From Tritrichomonas musculus (lineage: Eukaryota > Parabasalia > Tritrichomonadida > Tritrichomonadidae), in contig JAPFFF010000001.1 of the NCBI GenBank assembly GCA_039105265.1, positions 1-64,000 of the forward strand: 64,000 nt of DNA, in the 5' to 3' direction. The notes beneath the pieces were generated by a model that saw only the letters and a list, made by a program, of their open reading frames with translations, was not told the origin of the DNA and did no database searches. This document shows positions 54,541 to 64,000 of the stretch, piece after piece. Each line of letters starts with the position of its first letter. Positions within the stretch are counted from its first letter, which is position 1. The translations under genes were made by a program, and so were the position numbers.

Positions 54541-56760
54541 ATATACTAGTAAAGATGAAATAAGTAGCTATACTCCAGAAATCAATCTTGATAATGTTAT
54601 ATAATGTTATATCAAAAATTGAATTAATTAGAGGAGAAATAATTGATATTATTGAGGAAACTGATGGTGATTCAATTATTTTAACAGCTGAAGATACAAT
54701 AAGTAATGGTAGGGTTGCATTTAGAATATTTATGGATAATAATGCGCAAAAGAATTGTTATAATGAATTTGAAAATAATGAGATAACTGATTATAAAGGT
54801 ATTTAAGAAAATATCACATTAAGCAATATTGTTATTAAACCTTTAGCAAGAAGTGAAGAGTTTAAGGCCTCATAGTTAAATAAATATGAGAAGTAAAATA
54901 ACACAACTACTATACAAAACACTATTTTAACAAAAATTTCAGGAGTTTTTATTCATGGAAATTCATGTACAACGAATATGACATTTACCTCAAATGATTT
55001 AGCATATACTTGTGATATAGATGCAATAAATAAAAAGATTTATGCTTTGGCTGCTAATTCACATAATAATGATACTGTTATGATATCTACATTAAATGAT
55101 TTCCCCAATGTTGATGAAGTAAATACGGCTTTAGATGAAATATAAAAATAATATGAATAATTTCAACTAAATCTTAGGTATACGACTTACAACAATATCT
55201 GGAAGAAATTTTATATCAACAGATCAGATACAAAGTAATTATTATGATAAGAGGGATTGTGACAATAAGATTGATCAATTATAATCTGATAAAACTCTGT
55301 GTGATTAAACAGCAGCAGTACTTTCATTAGAGTATGCTGTTAATACATATACAACTAGAACAGAAACTAATATTTTGTCAAAACAAGTTAGTGTATTTGA
55401 ATCTCAAATAACTAAACTACAAAACATGATAACTGAGTTAAGAAAGCATCATAAAATATATGATATGACATACACTTAAAGTACACCGTTGAGTATATCC
55501 AATAAGATCACTCAATTTGGAGACGACACTAATTCATACCAATCACACCGTGTTTGACAGCTCATGTAACATATTATAATTATACACGAGTGATTGGTGT
55601 CATTTATGAAACAGGTGATATTGACTTACAGTTTGATATTGTGTTTGCATCATATTATAATTATATTTATTACTGTTCTGATGGTGAAACAAATGTTGCC
55701 TTTGAAATAACATTTGATAAGTAGTTATCCATAGGATTTTCTTACAATGATGATTCTCTGGCATTTTGGGGGTCATTTGCACCAAAGGGGCTTAAAAACG
55801 ACAAAAATAAGATCACTTTGGCGATGTTTTCATTTTCAACAAATTTATATAAAAAATATATATTAACACACATCAAGGTCCATACAACCCACCGAATACA
55901 CTATACTATAAACAATTAATTTAAAACACCAATACGCACACACTACACTATTTACACACACAGAAGCCTAATATAACAAACAGCCCAAAATGCCAGAGAA
56001 TCATCATTGTAAGAAAATCCTATGGATAACTACTTATAACCCACTACTACCACCGAATGATTAACATCAATAGCTCTTCGAGCCCGGGACCAAGGTCCTA
56101 CTACTACCAACAAAGTCTTTTACGTTTCAAAACATTAATTTATTAGCTAGTAAATGTCAAGGATAAAAACATTACACCCTACCATAGCCAATATCAATGA
56201 TGAGCAAGTACCAATACCAATAGAAACAGCATATTTTCTTGAAGATGGTGAGAGAGACCCAAACAAACCACATCGTTATTGGTTTAATTTTCCACCAGAA
56301 TGGAGCACAGCAAATCGTGGTGAGTCAATTATAGGCGTTAGAAATATTTATACAATAGCAAGGAGACGTAAGCTTGAGTTTGATTTAAGCGTAAGAAAAT
56401 ATTACTTGAACACCATCGAATGTAATATGACGATGTCAAGTATTTCGTTAGTGGTAAACATATGAACTTCAAATTCGATTGGTGGTCAAAGACAGAACAT
56501 CAATTTGTATCCATGTTTCATGATAAACATAATCGTCGTCATAACATTATACTGTATAATGATTGCTATTGAAAATCTCAAAGCATTGTTGATGAAATAT
56601 ATGGATAAATGACATCTGATTGTTATTTAGTACATCTTGATGTTGCTGTTGGTATCGCAGGAGATAACATGACAATGCTTAACTTCAGATTTCATACACT
56701 CATTCGACGCGATACTCATCAAGCCATCTTAATAAACATTTTGAGTATATAATTATATAT
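54541..56760 (+). mobile_element. Fossil of a virus-like element (possibly Maverick/Polinton)
   Basis: Coding-like but broken sequence, less AT-rich than its surroundings. It holds traces of at least two proteins: a beta-rich, coiled-coil-containing one across about 54550-55850, and a second from about 56154 onward. The composition and the style of the second (PHRYWFNFPPEWSTANRGES) remind me of structural-type proteins carried by trichomonad Mavericks, but this is from memory and not a search result. No polymerase, integrase or terminal repeats were recognised. Broken many times (more than a dozen breaks), so old; the residual coding signal suggests it is not ancient. Confidence 0.35.
55716..56039. 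repeat. Inverted repeat, 50-bp arms, inside the fossil
   Basis: About 55720-55770 and 55985-56037 are inverse copies with almost no mismatches (core CCAAAATGCCAGAGAATCAT), separated by about 215 bp. It appears to be a local inverted duplication inside the fossil, later than the original element. Confidence 0.8.
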
Positions 56761-57364
56761 AATTATTTGTTTTAAAGAACTTTTTTCATAGTCTATTTGT
56801 AAGCTGTGAAAATAACTTTATAAAACAAAACTTATATTGTGAATTGACATTTTTGGAGAGGTCCAAAGACAAGGGCCCTTGGAATAGAGCGAGCCAAGCG
56901 AGTCGTAGACGAGCTTGTGGCGAAACGATTTAGGTTGAGGGAAAGTAGAGCTCAATCTAAACACTTAGATGCTGTTGAGAATGTAGTTATTACTACAAGC
57001 ATAAGAGAACACTTCAATATGAAAAACTTTTTGAGTTAAATATTTAATCTTTTTTTCATGAAGGCTCACAAATGAGTATTTAACAGTAAATCTTGAAACA
57101 ATAATTAAAATATTTATCATCCATATAATTTTTTAAATTTTTTTGTTTATTATAAAATACTAATCAAATAATATTCCATAAACTACTATATAAAAATAAA
57201 GATATTTCAAATATAAAATTTTTAATTTTTTCTTATTCAAAAAATTCAATATGTTATATCAATTTAAAACTATAAAGTTTTTACTTAATAAGCAACATTT
57301 TATAATTACAAACACAAGTTTTGTTTTGCATTTTCAAAATCATCTTTCTTTTATTGATGGCTTC

Positions 57365-57395
<31 letters not shown>

Positions 57396-57481
57396 CAATC
57401 ATCAAATGATCATTGATTGTTACAACAAACAACATTTATTTCATAAACAATAAACAAAAAAAAAAAACAAAAACAGAAGTC
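56761..57481. other. Spacer with an isolated GC-rich patch and long A run
   Basis: 56860-56935 is GC-rich (AAGGGCCCTTGGAATAGAGC and following) in AT-rich DNA. An A run of about 30 lies at 57364-57393. No gene recognised. Confidence 0.45.
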
Positions 57482-60400
57482 TTACAGATAGCGAACGAGG
57501 CTTCTTGGCACTGAAGACGGCTGGCTCCTCCTCAGCTGGCTTGCGTCGCTTCTCGCCTGCTGCGCGGGCGTCGCGCTCACGACGACCTTCGGGCGCTGGA
57601 CCTGGCTCGACGAGCAGTAGGAGTCCGTGAGGCAGATGTCGTCTGGGTGCTTCGGCGTGATGAAGTCCTTCTTTGCGTTTGCTGGCTGCCGCGCCGCGCC
57701 AGGCGGGTCTGGCGCTGCCCGCACTGGCGTCTTGTCGCCCGTCCTGAGCCGGTGCTGCTGCTGGCTCTTCCGCGTGATCGCCTGCAGCGTCTGCGGCGTC
57801 CGCTGCGGCACGAAGAAGCCTGGCGAGCCGAAGCCCTTCTGCGCGCGTGTCGTCTGCGGCGCCGCCTGCTGCGCGGAGTGCCGCGTGCGCTGCGCTGCGC
57901 GCGCGCGCGACGTGTACGCGAGCGACTCGTTGAGAGGCGACATCTGGGCGAGGCCCGACATTGCCACGAAGGGGGACCTGAACCCATTTTCGGGGGGACC
58001 CGCCGATGGCTGCGCGTAATACTGTGAAGGTGAACCGTTAGGTTTCAGGTCACTTATGTTCTCGTTCATAACGGGCGCATTCAAAAAGCTGTTGACGACT
58101 TGGTCGAGGGGCTGGATGAGGGACCCCGGCGATCGTGCATTCAATTTTGGTGAAGTGAAGTGAATGACATCACTTGTGGTTGCATCGCTCACTTCATCTC
58201 TGTGGTGGTGCTTGTCGTGGCGGTTGCTGTGATGCTTGTGGCGGTTTTTGGCGGTTATTTTCTTCCTTTTTACGTCGATCACGACCCTGGCGCTGCTGAA
58301 GCTACCGCACTGCGACGTGTCTGTCTCCCTGCGAGTGTTCGTCTCGATGTCGGCCTCGTCGCAGATTGCGCTCGCAGGCGGGAACGAGAAGTCGACCTTG
58401 CTGTGCAGCGTCAGGCTCGGCGCGCGGCGCGGGCTGCCGAAGAGAGATGCCGGCGATGCGCTCGGCTGCACCAGGTCGTCGTCGAGAGGGAGGACGTCGC
58501 GCTCGTCGACTGGCACCATTGAGATCACACGCGTCAGATGAGAATGCTGCGCGCCGGCCGCGGGATGCCCCTCGACGCTCGATGCTGACGTCCGTTCTGT
58601 CTGGCTCTTCCGCTCGTCGCTCGCGTAGCAGTCGACCGAGAACTTGCTCGTGCTGTCCTCCTCGAGGAGGCCGGAGCTGACGATGCTCGTCTGGTTGCTC
58701 ACATCACGCTTGGCTGGAACGTGCGACCTGCCACCCTCAGGCGAGTGACGCACAGCTTCACATTTGACAGATGAGCCTTCTTTGCTGGATTCAATTCCAC
58801 TTTCTTTGCTGGATTCATTTTCGTCTTCTTTGTTGAATTCATTTTCGTCTTCTTTGTTGAATTCATTTTCGTCTTCTTTGTTGAATTCATTTTCGTCTTC
58901 TTTGTTGGATTTATTTTCACTTTCTTTGTTGGATTTATTTTCACTTTCTTTGTTGGATTTATTTTCACTTTCTTTGTTGGATTTATTTTCACTTTCTTTG
59001 TTGAATTCATTTTCGTCTTCTTTGTTGAATTCATTTTCGTCTTCTTTGTTGGATTTATTTTCACTTTCTTTGTTGGATTTATTTTCACTTTCTTTGTTGG
59101 ATTTATTTTCGTCTTCTTTGCTGGATTTATTTTCACTTTCTTTGTTGGATTTATTTTCACTTTCTTTGTTGGATTTATTTTCACTTTCTTTGTTGGATTT
59201 ATTTTCACTTTCTTTGTTGGATTTATTTTCACTTTCTTTGCTGGATTTATTTTCACTTTCTTTGTTGAATTTATTTTCGTCTTCTTTGTTGAATTCATTT
59301 TCGTCTTCTTTGTTGAATTCATTTTCGTCTTCTTTGTTGAATTCATTTTCGTCTTCTTTGTTGAATTCATTTTCGTCTTCTTTGTTGGATTTATTTTCAC
59401 TTTCTTTGTTGGATTTATTTTCACTTTCTTTGTTGGATTTATTTTCGTCTTCTTTGCTGGATTTATTTTCACTTTCTTTGTTGGATTTATTTTCACTTTC
59501 TTTGTTGGATTTATTTTCACTTTCTTTGTTGGATTTATTTTCACTTTCTTTGTTGGATTTATTTTCGTCTTCTTTGCTGGATTTATTTTCACTTTCTTTG
59601 TTGAATTTATTTTCGTCTTCTTTGTTGAATTCATTTTCGTCTTCTTTGTTGAATTCATTTTCGTCTTCTTTGTTGAATTCATTTTCGTCTTCTTTGTTGA
59701 ATTCATTTTCGTCTTCTTTGTTGGATTTATTTTCACTTTCTTTGTTGGATTTATTTTCGTCTTCTTTGCTGGATTTATTTTCACTTTCTTTGCAGGATAA
59801 AGTTTCATCATCTTTGGTTTCTGCGCTCTCTTTATTCAGAGAAACCTTGCCATGGGTGCCACTGCTAGAGCTAGGAGTGAACTTTTCCTCGTTTCTTCCT
59901 TCGTCGCTGCTGCCTGCGTGATTTTCACTCTCGCTGCTCCCAGGCTCGCTTTTTGCGTCGCCTGCAGCTTGGATGGCCCTGCTCGCGTCCTTCCCCTGCC
60001 TCCCGCCAGCCCGCACCTGCGCGCCACTCGTCGGCACCGACGTTGGCGAGAGGAGAATCGACGTCGACGAAGAAGACGCAGAGAGACACTGGACGTGAAG
60101 CCTGCTCAAGCCGCCTGCTGCATCACTTCCAGCCTCCTCCCTGCCTGCTGTGTCACTTTTTGCCGATTTCATGCCTGCCTCTTCATCTTCATCTTCCTCG
60201 CGCACGGAGACACTCGCGTCGGATCCCTTCACTTCGAACTGGACGATGCATTCTGACGCGAACTCATCGTCCTCGTTTGAAATGACTTCACTTGTGATGT
60301 GACCGTTTTTAATGCTGGCGCTGTTTGCTGACTTGGCACTTGGAGGACTTTTTTGACTTTTTGGGCTTTTTAGATTAACATCACTGTCATTTTCTTCTTC

Positions 60401-61507
60401 CTCTTCTTCAATTTCAATGATATCCCTTTTGACATGCGATTTTGTGGGATCATTTTTGATATTAATGATATCATCATTGCTTTCGTCATTTCGGCTTGCA
60501 CTTTCTATAATTTCATGATTTCCAATGCCTTCTTTTGCTTCATTTTGAATACCGTTTTTTTGGGTTTCACTATTATTATGAATATGATCATTTTGATTTG
60601 TAACAGATATATTGTTGTTAATATCTTCTAAGTCGCATTCGTCAGATGATTTAAATTCTGGTGATGAACGAAGATTTTCATTTTTATCTTTTTCTGTAAT
60701 GTTTTTATCTGATAAAATAAAGCCATCATTTTCTTTTTCTGTTTCGTGGCGAATTTCGATGTTATCATTAGCACCAACATCAACAACCATATTAGAATTT
60801 TCTTTCTCTTCTTCTTCTTCTTCGATATTATTATCATCACGAGTATCGTTGTTTTTTTGTTTATGCGACTGATTCAAATTTGAATGATTATGAAAATTGC
60901 CTTCCTTTTTATGATGATGATGTCTTCTTCGATGCTTAGATTTGCTTATATATGGGTCTGTATTTGTTTCTATACTGATCTTGAAAATTTTTTCATTAAA
61001 TGTAGAAACTGAAAGATCAGAATTGTTATCTCCATCATGAATTTTATTAGCATCTTGCTTAGTTTCTGAATTTTCTGAATTAGAAGTATTCAAAAAAGTT
61101 AATGATTTATTTTCGTTATTATCAACACCTTCTGGTGTATCATTAAGCGAAATAGGAACAGACTTTTTAGGTGTCGATGAATCATTATTTTTTTTCTTAC
61201 GAATTGGCGTATTTGAAACTGCATTACGACGTGATCTTTCAAATTGAAAAGTTGTTTCTGATGTAAGCGTAATATTAGATGAATCAGAATAGTATCGCGA
61301 TTTAGTTTTTTTCTTTTCGTATCTTTTTCGATTTAACGCATTATATCTGGCAGCTCGAGCATCAAGGTCTTTTTGAGGCGGCGGCTGCTTTTCCAAAATT
61401 ATAATATTAGTCTGAAAATCTGGTGAATTCGTATTAATTATAGCTTTTGCTGTCGTTTGTATTTTTTGGTGAAGAAAAATTTTAGCGTATTTTTTTGTAA
61501 ACCTCAT
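57482..61507 (-). CDS. Large disordered repeat protein, 1341 aa
   Basis: Family not recognised. Residues 1-400 are Asn/Lys/Glu/Asp-rich, with a His patch (RRRHHHHKK). Residues 400-560 are Ser/Gly/Ala-rich. Residues about 569-914 consist of an 8-residue tandem repeat in two main forms, KESENKSN and KEDENEFN. Residues 915-1341 are Ser/Ala/Arg/Pro-rich, with SPLNESLAYTSRARAAQRT and TPQTLQAITRKSQQQ, and many SP/TP sites. No globular domain seen. Possibly a scaffold or surface-associated protein; unproved. Codons are AT-rich in the first 400 residues and strongly GC-rich from about 60300 to the stop, apart from the repeat block, whose amino acids demand A-rich codons. Only 23 bp separate its start from the divergent BTB gene. 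Confidence 0.8.
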   Translation of the reverse strand: MRFTKKYAKIFLHQKIQTTAKAIINTNSPDFQTNIIILEKQPPPQKDLDARAARYNALNRKRYEKKKTKSRYYSDSSNITLTSETTFQFERSRRNAVSNTPIRKKKNNDSSTPKKSVPISLNDTPEGVDNNENKSLTFLNTSNSENSETKQDANKIHDGDNNSDLSVSTFNEKIFKISIETNTDPYISKSKHRRRHHHHKKEGNFHNHSNLNQSHKQKNNDTRDDNNIEEEEEEKENSNMVVDVGANDNIEIRHETEKENDGFILSDKNITEKDKNENLRSSPEFKSSDECDLEDINNNISVTNQNDHIHNNSETQKNGIQNEAKEGIGNHEIIESASRNDESNDDIINIKNDPTKSHVKRDIIEIEEEEEENDSDVNLKSPKSQKSPPSAKSANSASIKNGHITSEVISNEDDEFASECIVQFEVKGSDASVSVREEDEDEEAGMKSAKSDTAGREEAGSDAAGGLSRLHVQCLSASSSSTSILLSPTSVPTSGAQVRAGGRQGKDASRAIQAAGDAKSEPGSSESENHAGSSDEGRNEEKFTPSSSSGTHGKVSLNKESAETKDDETLSCKESENKSSKEDENKSNKESENKSNKEDENEFNKEDENEFNKEDENEFNKEDENEFNKEDENKFNKESENKSSKEDENKSNKESENKSNKESENKSNKESENKSNKESENKSSKEDENKSNKESENKSNKESENKSNKEDENEFNKEDENEFNKEDENEFNKEDENEFNKEDENKFNKESENKSSKESENKSNKESENKSNKESENKSNKESENKSNKESENKSSKEDENKSNKESENKSNKESENKSNKEDENEFNKEDENEFNKESENKSNKESENKSNKESENKSNKESENKSNKEDENEFNKEDENEFNKEDENEFNKEDENESSKESGIESSKEGSSVKCEAVRHSPEGGRSHVPAKRDVSNQTSIVSSGLLEEDSTSKFSVDCYASDERKSQTERTSASSVEGHPAAGAQHSHLTRVISMVPVDERDVLPLDDDLVQPSASPASLFGSPRRAPSLTLHSKVDFSFPPASAICDEADIETNTRRETDTSQCGSFSSARVVIDVKRKKITAKNRHKHHSNRHDKHHHRDEVSDATTSDVIHFTSPKLNARSPGSLIQPLDQVVNSFLNAPVMNENISDLKPNGSPSQYYAQPSAGPPENGFRSPFVAMSGLAQMSPLNESLAYTSRARAAQRTRHSAQQAAPQTTRAQKGFGSPGFFVPQRTPQTLQAITRKSQQQHRLRTGDKTPVRAAPDPPGAARQPANAKKDFITPKHPDDICLTDSYCSSSQVQRPKVVVSATPAQQARSDASQLRRSQPSSVPRSLVRYL
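58764..59800 (-). repeat. 24-bp coding minisatellite in the 1341-aa gene
   Basis: About 43 units of 24 bp, each coding 8 residues; the unit on the + strand looks like TTCACTTTCTTTGTTGGATTTATT or TTCGTCTTCTTTGTTGAATTCATT. Units of each type occur in blocks and the block pattern itself repeats (59041-59290 resembles 59400-59630), indicating higher-order duplication. Because the unit is a multiple of three, long open frames also run on the other strand and in another frame (370-385 codons). These are by-products. Confidence 0.95.
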
Positions 61508-61513
61508 AATTTT

Positions 61514-61520
61514 TCATTTA
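61514..61520 (+). promoter_or_regulatory. Initiator-like element TCATTTA
   Basis: Matches TCA(C/T)(T/A) with its A 15 nt upstream of the ATG at 61531. It lies wholly within the 23-bp space between the two divergent genes, so both promoters must overlap here or lie inside each other's coding sequence. Confidence 0.55.
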
Positions 61521-61530
61521 TAAAAATCAA

Positions 61531-62853
61531 ATGGGAAGAATTCCTTTCCCAGATGGCATATTTTCAAAAGAAATTCTAGGAAAACTACCTCACGATTTTA
61601 CTTTAATTTATGAAGGCAAAAAATACGAATGTAACAAAGCTTTATGCGCTTTATTATCGACTCAAATACAAATTCAAATGCTGTCCGATGTATTTCTCGA
61701 CTCATATTCAATTCCAGGCTTGCCAGATGAAATTGATGGAGATTTAGAACAGATTACTGATTTCTTATTGGGAAACCCACTCGAATTTTCTAAAGATGAT
61801 GTTTTGTTTTTATATATAGTATCGTCAATTCTTGGAATTTCTCAATTAGAAGATAAACTTAAAGATTTAGTAATCGCGCAATTAAATTCTATTCAACTAA
61901 AAAAAGTTATCCATCAAACAATATTTTTATATCAACACGGTGGCGATATTAGCTACCATGTTAAAACTCTTGCAAATCACTTTTCTGGAAAATTAGTTTT
62001 AAAAGATGAAAGTTCAGATGATGAGTCTTCATCTCAATCTTCTCATACTGATGATAAAGAAGAAATGTTTAGAAAAGTTCCCATACAAATTCTTGATTTA
62101 ATGTTCCAGAGATCACCAGAGTTAATTGAGGCAAATGATCCAAAAACAATCAATTTTATAATTAGTATTGGTGGCCGTCTATTACGCTACATTAAATTAA
62201 GTAAATTGGATAAAGATCAGATTTCAAACTTAATCAAAGGGTCAAGAAAAATAAATTTAAACTACATACGAAAAAATTTAGCAGACTATTTTAATGAAAT
62301 ACCTGCTAAACCACAACCATCATCTACATCAAAAAGATTAGCATTTCTCGAGAATCCATTTACTGGAATTATTAATTACTTATCCCAAAAGTGCAAATCC
62401 AATCCAGCATCTTCAAAGGGAAATTTAATCACAGTAACATCTTCACCTCCCATTCGTGGAAGTTATTCAGTAAATAATATTTTTGATTACAATGCATCCC
62501 GAAGCTCTTTCAAAACAGAAGTAAATGCAGAAATGACGTTCACAATAGATTTCCGTGATTCGCGTGTACAAATCGACGCTTATTCAATTAAATGTTTCCC
62601 TCAAGAACAAGGTGGCGTACAACCAACAACATGGAAACTTTTCGGTTCTGTTGATAAAGAAAATTGGGAATTAATCGATCAAAAGCGAAACGTAATTCTC
62701 GAGCAATGCCCTGACACGACGAAGACTTTTGTGCTTATTAAGAAAACTGAAAAGTTCAGGTATGTGAAATACTTGCACCCTCCAATAAAAAACGAGAAAT
62801 TTGGCCTTTACATTGTATCATTTGAGCTTTTTGGTGTTTATCACGAAAAGTGA
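61531..62853 (+). CDS. BTB-like protein with C-terminal discoidin (F5/8 type C)-like domain
   Basis: 440 residues. Residues about 12-125 look like a BTB/POZ fold: HDFTLIYEGKKYECNKALCA is the usual strand-strand-helix start, followed by a long leucine-rich helical part. Residues about 125-145 carry a Ser/Asp-rich linker, and about 160-250 a helical BACK-like segment. The last 150 residues resemble the galactose-binding/discoidin fold: FTGIINYLSQK, then a strand-rich part with QPTTWKLFGSVDKENWELID and FRYVKYLHPP. This architecture is a very common trichomonad family. Function unknown; members are probably adaptors. The stop is followed directly by A-rich DNA. Confidence 0.85.
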   Translation: MGRIPFPDGIFSKEILGKLPHDFTLIYEGKKYECNKALCALLSTQIQIQMLSDVFLDSYSIPGLPDEIDGDLEQITDFLLGNPLEFSKDDVLFLYIVSSILGISQLEDKLKDLVIAQLNSIQLKKVIHQTIFLYQHGGDISYHVKTLANHFSGKLVLKDESSDDESSSQSSHTDDKEEMFRKVPIQILDLMFQRSPELIEANDPKTINFIISIGGRLLRYIKLSKLDKDQISNLIKGSRKINLNYIRKNLADYFNEIPAKPQPSSTSKRLAFLENPFTGIINYLSQKCKSNPASSKGNLITVTSSPPIRGSYSVNNIFDYNASRSSFKTEVNAEMTFTIDFRDSRVQIDAYSIKCFPQEQGGVQPTTWKLFGSVDKENWELIDQKRNVILEQCPDTTKTFVLIKKTEKFRYVKYLHPPIKNEKFGLYIVSFELFGVYHEK

Positions 62854-63048
62854 AAATTTGTGTGATTTTATGTACGTTATAATATGACAAAAAATTCCTC
62901 ATTTTTAATAAATGGCTATTACTCATTATGTTTTTGTCAATAAACAAACAAATAATTAAATATAAATGCACTAATGAATTTTTTACCAATATTTGAAATC
63001 TATCAATTATTAAAAAAACTACAAAACAAAAACTTCTAGCGTTTGAAA

Positions 63049-63621
63049 TTACCTCAAAGTATTAATGGGCAAGTTTAATTCTTTGGCGGTTTTGAGTCTG
63101 TACTTTTTAATTTTGCCATCTGATGCTAGATTCTCTTTAAACTTTTCAAATTGCTCTTTTAATTGTTCATACTTCGTTTTATAAAAAATTATCATTTTCT
63201 CTGAATTAGATGCTAGTTCTGTTTTTTTCTTTTCTATTGGTTTGAGTCTTTTCAGTTTTATAATTTCGTTTTGAAGCCTTTTTATCTCTAAATCTTTTTG
63301 CTGGTTTGATTGCTCGAGGAATTGGATTTTCTGAATTAATTCGTCTTGTTTTATAGAATTCTGTTGACGGGTTAAAATGGTATTTGTGTCGCTTGATATA
63401 AATTCATTTGAATCATTTGCATTTGCATCTTTTGGAGTTATTGGCCGACTAATTTGAGGCGCTACTTTTCTTTTTGGATCGTTTTTTTGTACTGGTTTGA
63501 TACACGGAAACGAAACCGATTCAAAAAGAACACTATCATTATCTTCAAGGTTTTTCAAACAGGTATCAAATGAAGGTGGAACCGGGGCTCTTATCAAATT
63601 GTTATTTTCCTGGTACCACAT
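63049..63621 (-). CDS. Coiled-coil protein, 190 aa
   Basis: Family not recognised. N-terminal 85 residues disordered and proline-containing (NNLIRAPVPPSFDTCLKNLE). Residues about 90-175 form a coiled coil of Gln/Lys/Glu heptads (DELIQKIQFLEQSNQQKDLE, then KTKYEQLKEQFEKFKENL). The end KELNLPINTLR is short. Divergent from the next gene across 63 bp. It may be a cytoskeletal or centrosomal-type small protein; unproved. Confidence 0.75.
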   Translation of the reverse strand: MWYQENNNLIRAPVPPSFDTCLKNLEDNDSVLFESVSFPCIKPVQKNDPKRKVAPQISRPITPKDANANDSNEFISSDTNTILTRQQNSIKQDELIQKIQFLEQSNQQKDLEIKRLQNEIIKLKRLKPIEKKKTELASNSEKMIIFYKTKYEQLKEQFEKFKENLASDGKIKKYRLKTAKELNLPINTLR

Positions 63622-63684
63622 TTTTTCTGTTTATTTTTAAAAAACGAGTTTTGATTTATATTCAATTTTTCAATTCAAAAATTA

Positions 63685-64000
63685 ATGAAGAAAAACGCGC
63701 CAATTGATCAACTGGATGATTTGGCTCAAGTTCAAAAAATTTTATTTAGTTCAGGCGTTGATTCAAACAGTATTCAAGATTTTTTAGGAGGTCTTCAAGA
63801 ACAACTCATTAGCCCAACCCCTAATTTTGATTTGATCACAATTCCTTTAAAAAAAGATCATTTGAAAGCGTGGTCACAAGCATTTACAATCATATCTGAG
63901 ATTATCAATTCTTATACAGATCAATCCATATACTCTCAATCAGATGATGATATGAATGATAATGTAAATCCCAGCGTTTCTGGCTATATATCCGAAGAAT
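63685..64000 (+). CDS. Start of an unknown gene, truncated by the window edge
   Basis: Frame open from the ATG at 63685 to the end of the window, 105 codons. Begins MKKNAPIDQLDDLAQVQKIL and contains a helix-rich stretch (LKAWSQAFTIISEIINSY) and an acidic linker (SQSDDDMNDNVNP). It shares a 63-bp promoter region with the coiled-coil gene. No family recognised. Confidence 0.65.
   Translation, partial: MKKNAPIDQLDDLAQVQKILFSSGVDSNSIQDFLGGLQEQLISPTPNFDLITIPLKKDHLKAWSQAFTIISEIINSYTDQSIYSQSDDDMNDNVNPSVSGYISEE

Noticed and set aside
56070-56100. tRNA-like TTCGAGCCCGGGAC
   Set aside because: No cloverleaf; the surrounding sequence does not pair.
58699-59921. Open frames of 370 and 385 codons overlapping the repeat block (KKTKMNST and SLLNSFSS types)
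   Set aside because: Shadow frames of a 24-bp coding repeat. The frame linked to unique sequence on both sides is the 1341-codon one.

Overview
The window looks like a contig from a trichomonad parabasalid (Trichomonas/Tritrichomonas/Histomonas relative). The reasons are: no recognisable introns in long genes; very AT-rich spacers; an initiator-like TCA(C/T)T box 8-17 nt upstream of three start codons; and typical trichomonad families (ankyrin/DUF3447 proteins, a BTB plus discoidin-like protein, an ankyrin-kinase locus). The species cannot be fixed from sequence alone.

Layout. 1-9515 is a strongly strand-asymmetric G-rich minisatellite (39-44 bp units, roughly 235 copies) that runs off the left edge and passes through three variant zones. 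9516-21634 has no intact gene. It is a graveyard of nested inverted-repeat DNA elements inserted into two long palindromes, and in both cases the uninterrupted arm preserves an empty site. 21635-24854 holds a 255-aa unknown gene and a DD35E (Tc1/mariner/IS630-type) transposase. 24855-30300 is spacer with a hAT-like element that itself carries a TA-flanked insertion. 30315-33332 encodes a 1005-aa protein joining a trichomonad DUF3447/ankyrin head and coiled coil to a P-element/THAP9-like transposase core. A short hAT-type element and a second inverted-repeat element follow.

37020-39503 is an ankyrin array of exactly 188-bp units ending in an active-looking protein kinase. A lone midasin C-terminal piece lies tail-to-tail with it. 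42152-52076 is ordinary gene-dense chromosome: SCAMP, phosphatidylinositol 4-kinase alpha, 26S proteasome ATPase Rpt4 and two disordered proteins. 52.2-56.8 kb is a second fossil bed (MULE-like remnant, then a decayed virus-like segment). 57482-64000 is gene-dense again: a repeat-rich 1341-aa protein, a BTB/discoidin-like protein, a coiled-coil protein and the start of another gene, arranged as divergent pairs with very short shared promoters.

Most notable signals. (1) Several genes change abruptly from AT-rich to very GC-rich codon use part way along, always with the GC-rich part at the 3' end. (2) The DUF3447-transposase fusion. (3) The 188-bp ankyrin units, each equal to a 99-nt ankyrin repeat plus an 89-nt frame-breaking insert, with ATGA stop/start overlaps. 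(4) The G-rich satellite with higher-order structure. No rRNA, tRNA or CRISPR was recognised.
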